Made by a program: the position numbers and the translations under genes | The notes under the pieces: model-generated | The model's input: only the letters and a program-made list of their open reading frames with translations | Told to the model about the DNA's origin: nothing | The model's database searches: none | Assembly (NCBI GenBank): GCA_030690365.1 | Contig: JAUYGX010000056.1 | Coordinates: forward strand, 1 to 33,360 | Length of the DNA: 33,360 bases | From: Bacteroidales bacterium | GTDB taxonomy: Bacteria > Bacteroidota > Bacteroidia > Bacteroidales > F082 | Direction of reading: 5' to 3' | Part shown: positions 7,075 to 13,998 of the stretch, one piece after another | Layout: every line of letters begins with the position of its first letter | Position numbering within the stretch: position 1 is the stretch's first letter

Positions 7075-8057
7075 TAGATCTGTCAACAACCTACATGGGC
7101 CTTAGGCTGAAGAGCCCGATCATAATAAGTAGTTCCAAACTGACTGGCGACATCGAAAACATCAAACAATGTGCACGCTACGGAGCCGGGGCTGTGGTAC
7201 TCAAATCGATATTTGAGGAGCAAATCAGGGCCGAGGCTGAGGCACATGTGCGAAAAAGCAATGAGATGTATTACTGGTTTCCAGAGGCTAAAGACCATGT
7301 GATGGGTTTGTCGGTTGAAGCCAATCTGGACAAATATCTGGCTTTTGTTAAAGAGGTTAAGCAATCGGTAGACATCCCTGTAATAGCAAGCATCAACTGT
7401 AAAACGCCTGTTGAATGGCCCAAATTTGCGAAAGCCATTCAGGAGGCAGGTGCCGATGCTTTGGAATTGAATATCAGCATTTTTCCTTTTAATGCTAACA
7501 TTAAGAGCTGCGAAGTGGAAGATCAGTATATGGAAATCTTAAAAGCCGTTAAAAAGGAAGTTACCATCCCGGTATCGGTTAAACTTGGAAGCTATTTTAC
7601 CAATTTATGCTCAGTGGCTACTCAACTTGTAGGAAGTGGAGTACAAGGTTTGGTTCTTTTTAACCGATATTTCAGGCCTGATATCGACATCAACACCTTG
7701 GAGGTCATTACCGACAACGATTTTTCATCACCTGAGGAACAAAATATTTCACTGAGGTGGATAGCGTTGATGGCGGGTAACAATATAGGTTGCGATTTGG
7801 TGGCCTCCACCGGAATTCACTACCATACAGGCACCATCAAACTCATATTGGGTGGGGCTACTGCTGTTCAGGTATGCAGTACATTGTATATTAATGGAAT
7901 ACCTTATCTGGAGACCATATTGAATGAAGTGAAAGAATGGATGAAAGTGCATCAATTTAATCAAATCAGCGACTTCAGGGGAAAGGCCTTAAAGGACGTG
8001 ACAACATTGGCTGCTTTCGAACGCATTCAATTTATGAAACGCGATTTCGAAGACTAG
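7071..8057 (+). CDS. Dihydroorotate dehydrogenase-like flavoprotein, last gene of hydrogenase operon
   Basis: This 328-residue (beta/alpha)8 protein resembles class 1 dihydroorotate dehydrogenase (MIDLSTTYMGLRLKSPI at the N-terminus, GADALELNIS at ~127-136, ASTGIH and GGATAVQVC near the phosphate-binding end). The catalytic loop of true class 1 enzymes is NLSCPN; here it reads NISIFPFN (134-141), so the active-site cysteine is replaced by Ile/Phe. It is therefore unlikely to oxidise dihydroorotate and belongs with the DHOD-like flavoproteins of unknown substrate. Its ATG overlaps the protease stop (ATGA, 4 bp), implying translational coupling and a function tied to the hydrogenase; a flavin-dependent redox partner is one guess. 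There is no Fe-S motif. Confidence 0.85.
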   Translation: MIDLSTTYMGLRLKSPIIISSSKLTGDIENIKQCARYGAGAVVLKSIFEEQIRAEAEAHVRKSNEMYYWFPEAKDHVMGLSVEANLDKYLAFVKEVKQSVDIPVIASINCKTPVEWPKFAKAIQEAGADALELNISIFPFNANIKSCEVEDQYMEILKAVKKEVTIPVSVKLGSYFTNLCSVATQLVGSGVQGLVLFNRYFRPDIDINTLEVITDNDFSSPEEQNISLRWIALMAGNNIGCDLVASTGIHYHTGTIKLILGGATAVQVCSTLYINGIPYLETILNEVKEWMKVHQFNQISDFRGKALKDVTTLAAFERIQFMKRDFED

Positions 8058-8087
8058 CCGTTTCTAAAAAAATAGCTCATTAATTTT

Positions 8088-8133
8088 ACCGATCCAGCCA
8101 GAGTCTACGGCAAGTGACTTTGGTTGGATCGGT
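8088..8133 (+). terminator. Strong hairpin ending the hydrogenase operon
   Basis: Arms 8088-8105 (ACCGATCCAGCCAGAGTC) and 8116-8133 (GACTTTGGTTGGATCGGT) pair over 18 positions with two G-U pairs and a 10-nt loop. A short T-rich stretch (TTTGTTATAT) follows. It lies 30 bp after the DHOD-like stop. The tail is weaker than in a classical intrinsic terminator, but the stem is very strong. Confidence 0.75.
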
Positions 8134-8162
8134 TTGTTATATCTGAATTTCGCCTATTTTTG
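8133..8162 (+). promoter_or_regulatory. Candidate truA promoter (TTTG-N18-TATTTTTG)
   Basis: TTTG at 8133-8136 and TATTTTTG at 8155-8162 are 18 bp apart, close to the Bacteroidetes pattern (19). The -7 box ends only 4 bp before the truA ATG, so a transcript from here would have almost no leader. Confidence 0.4.
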
Positions 8163-8166
8163 CTTA

Positions 8167-8913
8167 ATGAACAGGTACTTTATCAAGCTGGCCTACAATG
8201 GAAGTCGATATCATGGTTGGCAATTGCAGGAGAATGCCCATACCGTGCAGGCGGAAATAAATCAAAAGTTGTCGTTGTTGCTACAGGAGGTAATCAATGT
8301 GGTTGGTTGCGGCCGCACTGATACAGGTGTTCATGCACATGCCTTTTTTGCTCATTTTGATACTGAAAATACGCTGAAACACCTCGTAGACCTGACCTAT
8401 AAGTTAAACAGATTTCTGCCGGAAGACATCGTTATATTTTTTATTAAGCTGGTTCCAAATGATTTACACAGTAGGTTTAGTGCTGTAAGTCGTACCTATC
8501 GCTATTATATTTCATTAAAAAAAGATCCCTTTACAAAGGGATTAAGTTTCCCCTATTATGGATCGCTGGATTTTGCATCGATGCAAAAAGCATCAGATAT
8601 CCTGTTGAAATACAACGATTTTACCAGCTTTTCAAAATTGCATACGCAAACCCAGACCAATCTATGTAAAGTTACCCGGGCATCCTGGCAAAGCATGGAT
8701 AATCAGCTAATATTTACCATTACTGCCGATCGGTTTCTGCGCAACATGGTACGCGCCATTGTTGGAACCCTGGTTGAGATTGGCAAGGGAAAGGTTAAAC
8801 CTGATGATATGAAAACCATTATCGAAGCCAAAAATCGCGGTAGTGCCGGATTCTCAGTGCCTGCCGAGGGTCTTTTTCTGGATGAAGTGGTGTATCCAAT
8901 CGTATTTGAATGA
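8167..8913 (+). CDS. truA: tRNA pseudouridine synthase A
   Basis: TruA isomerises uridines 38-40 of the tRNA anticodon stem to pseudouridine. From the ATG at 8167 it has 248 residues, the usual length. The N-terminus MNRYFIKLAYNGSRYHGWQ is typical, and the catalytic aspartate is D52 in GCGRTDTGVHA. The conserved later section FLRNMVRAIVGTL is present. The open frame extends 11 codons upstream to a TTG, but that stretch overlaps the operon hairpin and promoter boxes, so the ATG is chosen. It stands alone between the hydrogenase terminator and a convergent gene. Confidence 0.96.
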   Translation: MNRYFIKLAYNGSRYHGWQLQENAHTVQAEINQKLSLLLQEVINVVGCGRTDTGVHAHAFFAHFDTENTLKHLVDLTYKLNRFLPEDIVIFFIKLVPNDLHSRFSAVSRTYRYYISLKKDPFTKGLSFPYYGSLDFASMQKASDILLKYNDFTSFSKLHTQTQTNLCKVTRASWQSMDNQLIFTITADRFLRNMVRAIVGTLVEIGKGKVKPDDMKTIIEAKNRGSAGFSVPAEGLFLDEVVYPIVFE

Positions 8914-8946
8914 TCCTGACATCCTAAAATTTACCCGAATTATTGG

Positions 8947-9921
8947 CTAGCCTGTTTTTCTTGTGTTATTGAAAACCTCTGTAAGTGAATTCACAATTTC
9001 CCTTACAGAACGAATGTTGTGAATGTCGTTAATACACGATCCTGCCACCCATACCGTTTTGTAGGTCGCCTTATGAGCCGCGTTTTCAATGGCTTTCATG
9101 CCTTTCACGGCAATAAACATTTTGATGTATTTTTTTAGAATCTTGTTTTTATGCATCAGTTTATTTAAAAATCCGGGGTTGTTGCCCAGCGATTTCATAT
9201 ACGAAGTATTGATGACCGAGAGCGGCGTTCCGGAGATCAATTTGGTCATGATAATGTCCTTGCCTGAGTAATCAACCAAAGCTTGTTTATACTCATCCGA
9301 AACACCGGCCTCATGGGACGCAATAAAAACGGTGCCAACCGAAACACCATCGGCTCCCAGCTCAAGGGCTTGTTTCAATCCGGAAGAAGTGGCTATACCA
9401 CCCGCAGAAATTACCGGGATTTTTATGTGCTTTTTAAGCATTGGGATGAGTTCCTCAGGTGGCAGGTTGCCCGAATGTCCACCGGCAATGGAGCTTACAG
9501 CGATTACGGCATCAGCCCCCAGATCTTCAACCTTTTTAGCATACATCAAGTCAACCACATCGCAAAACACTTTAATACCGATGGGTTTGCAAAGGCTGAT
9601 GGTCTCCTTTGGATTTCCCAACGAAGTGATGATAAATCCCACCTTCAACTCTACACAGGTTTTTAACTGCTGTTTGTATTTGATGTTCGACTTGTTTACA
9701 ATCAGGTTTACACCGAAAGGTTTACTGGTTTGCGATCTGATTTCCGCAATGGCCATTCGCAGTGCCTCATCGGTACGGTAGTTCAATGCAGGGAAGGCTG
9801 CTGTAATACCACTGTTTAATGCTTCAACCATCATTTTTGTATTGGTTACCAAAAACATGGGCGCCATGAGTATGGGAAACCTGGCTCCTAAGGATTCGAA
9901 AAGAGGATACTGTTTTATCAT
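8947..9921 (-). CDS. Nitronate monooxygenase / FabK-like NAD(P)H-dependent flavin oxidoreductase
   Basis: This 324-residue TIM-barrel FMN protein belongs to the 2-nitropropane dioxygenase family. Visible motifs are AGGHSG (146-151; H149 corresponds to the catalytic histidine of nitronate monooxygenases), SAGGIATSSG (172-181) and GADGVSVGTVF (189-199), the phosphate-binding part. Family members oxidise nitronates or act as enoyl-ACP reductases; the sequence does not settle which. It has no fatty-acid synthesis neighbours in the window, which does not favour the FabK role. It converges on truA with a 33-bp gap and no obvious shared terminator. Confidence 0.85.
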   Translation of the reverse strand: MIKQYPLFESLGARFPILMAPMFLVTNTKMMVEALNSGITAAFPALNYRTDEALRMAIAEIRSQTSKPFGVNLIVNKSNIKYKQQLKTCVELKVGFIITSLGNPKETISLCKPIGIKVFCDVVDLMYAKKVEDLGADAVIAVSSIAGGHSGNLPPEELIPMLKKHIKIPVISAGGIATSSGLKQALELGADGVSVGTVFIASHEAGVSDEYKQALVDYSGKDIIMTKLISGTPLSVINTSYMKSLGNNPGFLNKLMHKNKILKKYIKMFIAVKGMKAIENAAHKATYKTVWVAGSCINDIHNIRSVREIVNSLTEVFNNTRKTG

Positions 9922-9940
9922 ATGGGTTTATCCAAAAAAA

Positions 9941-9948
9941 CAAATGTA
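9941..9948 (-). promoter_or_regulatory. Candidate -7 element for the nitronate monooxygenase-like gene
   Basis: Read leftward it is TACATTTG (TAnnTTTG), 19 bp upstream of the ATG at 9921. No convincing -33 box was seen. The rest of this spacer (to 10151) shows nothing recognisable. Confidence 0.4.
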
Positions 9949-10151
9949 AGAATCATTGTGATGCGATGACTTTTTATTTGGCCATTGAAGCCGGATATTT
10001 GATGGATCAGTTCAATTCAATCCCAGGGTAACCGGTGAAAATGCGCTATTCCAAATAGATTGTAGCTCTCAATCCTGAAGTGATTTGCTTAATCCTCTTA
10101 TCTTATAGATAACTTTTATTGGCTAAATGGGCATTCAATTGAATCATTCTA

Positions 10152-10159
10152 TATATTTG
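10152..10159 (+). promoter_or_regulatory. Candidate -7 element (TATATTTG) for small lipoprotein gene
   Basis: TATATTTG fits TAnnTTTG and lies 26 bp upstream of the ATG at 10186. No TTTG box is found at the expected distance. Confidence 0.45.
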
Positions 10160-10185
10160 TAGCAAAACAAATTAATATTATACCT

Positions 10186-10587
10186 ATGAAAAAAATTACT
10201 TTAATCTTGTTTGCACTGGCAATAATCAGTGTTGTCGGCTGTTCCAAGTCGAGTAGTACTCCTGATACCATTTATACAGTTCAGTATAGCATTGTTTCGA
10301 CAGGAACCGTTATTATGGATACCATTCAATACAAAAACATGAATGGAGAAACCATTACCTTGCTGGGACAAAACAATGCAGATTATTCGTTTACTTCGAA
10401 TAATCAGTATGATGCAGATTTGTATATGGCTGGAAATCTGAAAGATGGAACTGTTGTAATGAGCTTAACCATTCTGAATGGAAGCGCAGTTGATTTTACA
10501 GATGTACATACCGAAACATGGTCCGATCCAAATACATCCATGCATTTTCAGTACCGATCGGCAAAGAAGATATCAAACTCAAAATAG
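10186..10587 (+). CDS. Small predicted lipoprotein of unknown function
   Basis: A 133-residue protein with a lipoprotein signal: charged MKKI start, hydrophobic stretch to about residue 17, and lipobox VVGC with the modified cysteine at about residue 19, followed by a Ser-rich linker (SKSSST). The mature part alternates polar and hydrophobic residues (QYSIVSTGTVIMDTIQYKN...), suggesting a small beta-sandwich. No family was recognised. It is a single-gene unit with its own TAnnTTTG element and a clear terminator. Confidence 0.8.
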   Translation: MKKITLILFALAIISVVGCSKSSSTPDTIYTVQYSIVSTGTVIMDTIQYKNMNGETITLLGQNNADYSFTSNNQYDADLYMAGNLKDGTVVMSLTILNGSAVDFTDVHTETWSDPNTSMHFQYRSAKKISNSK

Positions 10588-10614
10588 CATTTTGTAAATA
10601 TCCCAATAGTTTTT

Positions 10615-10639
10615 AAGGCAGCTTATCGCTGCCTTTTTT
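10615..10639 (+). terminator. Intrinsic terminator after small lipoprotein gene
   Basis: Arms AAGGCAGC (10615-10622) and GCTGCCTT (10628-10635) form an 8-bp perfect stem with a 5-nt loop, followed by a T run. A classical rho-independent terminator. Confidence 0.9.
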
Positions 10640-10724
10640 CATTTATGATGGGATGTGTTTCTACTCAGGTGATCAGATAAATACACTACTTTTAAAAATA
10701 ATTTTTTGAATTTTATCGGTAAAG

Positions 10725-10750
10725 TGTAACCATTTTATTTTAGATCGTCT
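10725..10750 (+). promoter_or_regulatory. Candidate ECF sigma-dependent (autoregulatory) promoter
   Basis: TGTAACC at 10725-10731 and CGTCT at 10746-10750, with 15 bp between the AAC and CGTC cores, match the general ECF promoter form (AAC-containing -35, CGTC -10). It lies 20 bp upstream of the ECF sigma factor ATG, so the sigma factor probably drives its own operon. The boxes overlap the alternative TTG start at 10752, supporting the ATG at 10770. Confidence 0.6.
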
Positions 10751-10769
10751 TTTGAGTAATAAATTGAAG

Positions 10770-11366
10770 ATGATAAAATCACTCAACATACATCCCAATC
10801 AGGAACTGATTAACGCCTGTCGCCGAAACGACAGAAAAGCACAGATGATGTTGTACAACAACTACTACAAAGCCATGTATCATACTGCCAAACGCATATT
10901 GGAAAATGCTGCCGAAGCAGAGGACGTGATGCAGGAGGCATTTATCGATGCATTTCAGAAAATTGGTCAGCTGAGTGATGAAGCCAGTTTTGGAGCATGG
11001 CTAAAGCGAATTGTAATTAACAGGGCATTAGATGTTGTAAAACGCGGAAAAGTATCTCAGTCGTATCAGGAAATGATGAAGCAAGAGCTTTCTGAAGTAG
11101 ATGAAGCCGAAGAAGAGGATGGCGATGCACACTACAGATTGTTTGAGGTTCGGGAAGCCATGAAAAACCTGCCCAAGCAGTATCGGATAGTGTTATCGCT
11201 TCACCTGTTTGAAGGCATGGATCATGAAGAAATGGCCCAAATACTCAATCTGGAATATAACAACGTAAAAACTAAGTACTCGCGGGCACGTCAACGGTTG
11301 CTCGAAGAGGTAAAAAAACTACAAAATCAACACAATAACAAGGAGGTGTGGAATGTGGAAAATTGA
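10770..11366 (+). CDS. ECF-family RNA polymerase sigma factor
   Basis: A 198-residue sigma-70 family protein of ECF type. Region 2 is at ~15-85 (AEAEDVMQEAFIDAFQKI for region 2.2, then SFGAWLKRIVINRALD for 2.3/2.4). Region 4 is at ~130-185 (LPKQYRIVLSLHLFEG and a helix-turn-helix, MAQILNLEYNNVKTKYSRAR). A TTG six codons upstream is possible but falls in the promoter. The downstream gene overlaps its end by 14 bp and encodes a likely membrane anti-sigma factor. The operon continues with two exported repeat proteins, suggesting an envelope-linked regulon. Confidence 0.92.
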   Translation: MIKSLNIHPNQELINACRRNDRKAQMMLYNNYYKAMYHTAKRILENAAEAEDVMQEAFIDAFQKIGQLSDEASFGAWLKRIVINRALDVVKRGKVSQSYQEMMKQELSEVDEAEEEDGDAHYRLFEVREAMKNLPKQYRIVLSLHLFEGMDHEEMAQILNLEYNNVKTKYSRARQRLLEEVKKLQNQHNNKEVWNVEN

Positions 11367-11922
11367 AAAATATATCGTCGACAACAAGGGTCGGTTTGAA
11401 GAATCAGGACCTGTGGAAGGCCACGAACAACGTTTTATGATGCGGTTAGATAAACAGGATGGTTCAAAAACCAACCGCCACCGCTGGGGGCTTTGGCTTA
11501 AAGCAGCCGCATCGGTGCTGTTGATTGTATCCTTTGTCTGGCTCACACTCGAACCTTTTAAAGATGGAAGAGCATCATCAGTAATCAACATTACTTCCAT
11601 CGAAATACCAGCAGATTTACAACAGGTTATTAGCTATTATGATGATCAGAGCCAGCAGGTGGAAGATCAAATCAGTAAATCAGGGAATGAAAACGGCAGT
11701 GCATCCACCATCAATCAGGCCGCTACAAAGCAAATCGAAAAGCTGGACGCCAGGTTGCTGAGTATTGAAAAAGAATACATGAAGAATCCCGGAAGCGAAG
11801 CTGTAAAAGCCGCCATGGTGAACACCCAACGAAAAAAAACCGAAATATTGAATTCATTAAATAAAGAAGCCCGCACAGCCTCACAAGGTTATCGTGTGGG
11901 AGAACCCTATACAAAATTTTAA
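11353..11922 (+). CDS. Putative single-span membrane anti-sigma factor
   Basis: A 189-residue protein overlapping the sigma gene by 14 bp, the usual arrangement for a cognate anti-sigma factor. The N-terminal ~45 residues are charged and predicted cytoplasmic. One transmembrane segment is seen at about 48-66 (LKAAASVLLIVSFVWLTL), followed by a ~120-residue exported part that is Gln/Lys/Glu-rich and probably helical or coiled-coil (DDQSQQVEDQISK, KQIEKLDARLLSIEKEY). There is no HxxxCxxC zinc anti-sigma motif, so the role rests on position and topology only. Confidence 0.7.
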   Translation: MWKIEKYIVDNKGRFEESGPVEGHEQRFMMRLDKQDGSKTNRHRWGLWLKAAASVLLIVSFVWLTLEPFKDGRASSVINITSIEIPADLQQVISYYDDQSQQVEDQISKSGNENGSASTINQAATKQIEKLDARLLSIEKEYMKNPGSEAVKAAMVNTQRKKTEILNSLNKEARTASQGYRVGEPYTKF

Positions 11923-11940
11923 ACCAATAAAAATCATACC

Positions 11941-13002
11941 ATGAAAAGTAAAATAACTACTTGTTTCGCAACCCTGGTAGTACTCGTTTTCATCGCAGGA
12001 CAACAGGTTCTTCAGGCCGGCGAAACCATCGAAAAGGTGCTTGTTGAAAAACAATTTGATGTTAACCAACAGGCGAAATTGAATATCACCCACGAGTTTG
12101 GCAAAGTGTATTGTAAAAACTGGGATAAATCGGTGATTTCTGTTAAAATTACGGCTAAAGTAACAGCCCGATCGGCTGAAAAGGCCAATGACGTAATGGA
12201 TAGAATCATGACCGATGTCTCGGGCGACCGCAACGAAGTGAATGCTTCCTGCAAATTGTCATCCGGTGGGAACAACAGTGGCAAACAACAGATCGAAATC
12301 ACCATGGAGGTGATGATGCCAAAATCAGTTAGCCTCGATCTCGATCACAGCTTTGGATCGGCCTGGATAGGGGAGGTGACGGGAGATGCCACCATCCAAA
12401 GTCAGTATGGCGACCTGACGGCCATTTCGTTTACCGGGATAAACAATCAGATCGAAGTGAGCTTCGGAAATGCAGTCATCGAACTCGTCAGCGATGCCAA
12501 ACTGGAAGTCAGTTACGGACATATGGATATTAAAAAGGCAGCGAACATCAACCTCGAAACTGAATATTCGGATGCCATTTTCGGAGAACTTAATACGGCA
12601 AAAATTGAACTCGAGGGCGGACATTTTGAAGTAAAAAAGATCAATGTTGTTGAGGGGGAATCCAATTTTTCCAATATTAAAATCGGACATCTGTCGCAAA
12701 GCGCCCGGATCGAAATGAACTATGGAGGTCTTGATCTTTTGAATGTGGAAAAGGGATTTTCAAATATTTCTCTTGAAACTGAATTTAGCAGCACACATAT
12801 TTCCTTTGCACCAGGAACATCCTATCAGTTAACATTGGATTCGGAATTTGGAAGTGTTGATTTTCCTGAGGGAGATGCGGAAGTATCAAAGGATATCCAG
12901 GATATTACGAATCGCCACATTGAAGCCGTTGTTGGTACAAAAAATACTACATCAGCAGTGGTTAATATCGAATCAAGCTATGGCTCTATTAAAATTAACT
13001 AA
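11941..13002 (+). CDS. Exported DUF4097-like beta-helix protein
   Basis: A 353-residue protein with a Sec signal peptide (MKSK..., hydrophobic 10-20, likely cleavage after the QAG region near residue 26). From about residue 115 it carries a series of ~20-residue units each centred on F/Y-G or F/Y-S (HSFGSAWIGE, QYGDLTAIS, SFGNAVIEL, SYGHMDIKK, EYSDAIFGE, NYGGLDLLN, EFGSVDFPE, SYGSIKIN), as in the DUF4097/adhesin-like fold. It is probably a right-handed beta-helix in the periplasm or on the surface. Ligand or target is unknown. It lies 18 bp after the anti-sigma gene and 19 bp before a second repeat protein. Confidence 0.83.
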   Translation: MKSKITTCFATLVVLVFIAGQQVLQAGETIEKVLVEKQFDVNQQAKLNITHEFGKVYCKNWDKSVISVKITAKVTARSAEKANDVMDRIMTDVSGDRNEVNASCKLSSGGNNSGKQQIEITMEVMMPKSVSLDLDHSFGSAWIGEVTGDATIQSQYGDLTAISFTGINNQIEVSFGNAVIELVSDAKLEVSYGHMDIKKAANINLETEYSDAIFGELNTAKIELEGGHFEVKKINVVEGESNFSNIKIGHLSQSARIEMNYGGLDLLNVEKGFSNISLETEFSSTHISFAPGTSYQLTLDSEFGSVDFPEGDAEVSKDIQDITNRHIEAVVGTKNTTSAVVNIESSYGSIKIN

Positions 13003-13021
13003 TCATAAAAACCTGAATATC

Positions 13022-13858
13022 ATGAAATCATTAAATCAAAAATTACTTTATAGTCTGACTACGATGTTCATTGCATTGTTGTTTACTTCTTCGGTTTTAA
13101 ATGCCGGAAATACTGACGTACTAACCCAGGACAGACAACTATCAACTTTTACAGCCATCAAACTCATTTGTTCTGTCGACCTGATTATCCATCAGGGAAA
13201 TACCCAACAGGTTACCGTAAAAGCCGACAGCGACATCATCGATTACATCGAAACCCGTGTTGAAAATGGCACCCTTGTGGTAGATGTAAATAAAAATAAT
13301 TTCTTCAATGTTCATGTGATGGAAGTCCATATTACCGTGAGAAACCTGGATAAAATAACCAGCTCGGGATCAGGCGATATTGAAATTACAGGTAACTATA
13401 AAACATCTGATTTAAAGGTGATATTGAATGGATCGGGAGATTTTCAGGCAAGTCTAGAGGCTACCGGGCTGGAATTAGAAATAAATGGATCGGGTGATGC
13501 ACATATTGGCGGCATTCATGGATCGTTTAAACTGGCTGTTGCCGGAAGTGGTGATGTGGAAGCCAATGACCTTCAATTGGAAACCTGCGCCATTAGTGGT
13601 TCTGGAAGTGGCGACATTTCCTTGTCGGGAAGCACCGTGGACCTGGTTATGTCGCAAATGGGCTCCGGTGATATCAATGCTTACGGACTTAAAGCTGTGA
13701 ATGCAACAGTATCAAACTCCGGATCAGGAGATATGTTGGTTACGGTAGCCGAATCGCTACAGGCAAAACTCAATGGCTCTGGCGATTTAACTTATCGGGG
13801 CGAACCTGCAAAAGTCAAGGTTGTAGCCAATGGTTCGGGCGAAGTTTACAAGAAATAA
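13022..13858 (+). CDS. Exported DUF2807 (GIN-domain) repeat protein
   Basis: From the ATG at 13022 the protein has 278 residues; the frame is open further upstream, but that overlaps the previous gene and would bury the signal peptide (hydrophobic 9-25, SVLNAG cleavage near residue 28). The mature protein is a DUF2807/GIN auto-transporter-adhesin-like beta-helix with nine G-S-G-D/E units, at residues 116, 137, 156, 175, 195, 214, 234, 252 and 271. The period is 18-21 residues, probably one helix turn each. Sec export to the envelope is likely. As last gene of the sigma/anti-sigma operon it may be an effector of that stress circuit; this is inference. Confidence 0.88.
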   Translation: MKSLNQKLLYSLTTMFIALLFTSSVLNAGNTDVLTQDRQLSTFTAIKLICSVDLIIHQGNTQQVTVKADSDIIDYIETRVENGTLVVDVNKNNFFNVHVMEVHITVRNLDKITSSGSGDIEITGNYKTSDLKVILNGSGDFQASLEATGLELEINGSGDAHIGGIHGSFKLAVAGSGDVEANDLQLETCAISGSGSGDISLSGSTVDLVMSQMGSGDINAYGLKAVNATVSNSGSGDMLVTVAESLQAKLNGSGDLTYRGEPAKVKVVANGSGEVYKK

Positions 13859-13918
13859 ATCATTGTATTACAAAGATGTTTGGGAGTACTATCTGGTAAC
13901 AGTTTTAATACCTTAAAA

Positions 13919-13957
13919 AAATTGGGGTTTTCAGATTTATTCTGAAAACCCCAATTT
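13919..13957. terminator. Bidirectional terminator between convergent genes
   Basis: A 17-bp perfect inverted repeat (left arm 13919-13935, right arm 13941-13957) with a 5-nt TTTAT loop. An A run precedes it and T-rich sequence follows, so it can serve both the DUF2807 gene and the leftward desaturase gene. Confidence 0.92.
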
Positions 13958-13998
13958 ATATTGTAATAAATTGTTCTATTGTAAAATACGAAACAGTA

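Noticed and set aside
7071-8057. Assignment as pyrD (true dihydroorotate dehydrogenase)
   Set aside because: The catalytic cysteine loop is not conserved and the gene sits in a hydrogenase operon, so the pyrimidine role is not supported.
9332-9781. 149-codon rightward frame opposite the nitronate monooxygenase-like gene
   Set aside because: Antisense shadow of a well-supported flavoprotein; composition is Ser/Pro-rich without domain signs.
12848-13021. Upstream extension of the DUF2807 gene frame
   Set aside because: It overlaps the preceding DUF4097 gene and would place 58 residues before a clean signal peptide.
13366-13846. Regular GSGD-coding repeats as a CRISPR-like or tandem DNA repeat
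   Set aside because: The regularity is at protein level only; the DNA between units varies and is one open reading frame.
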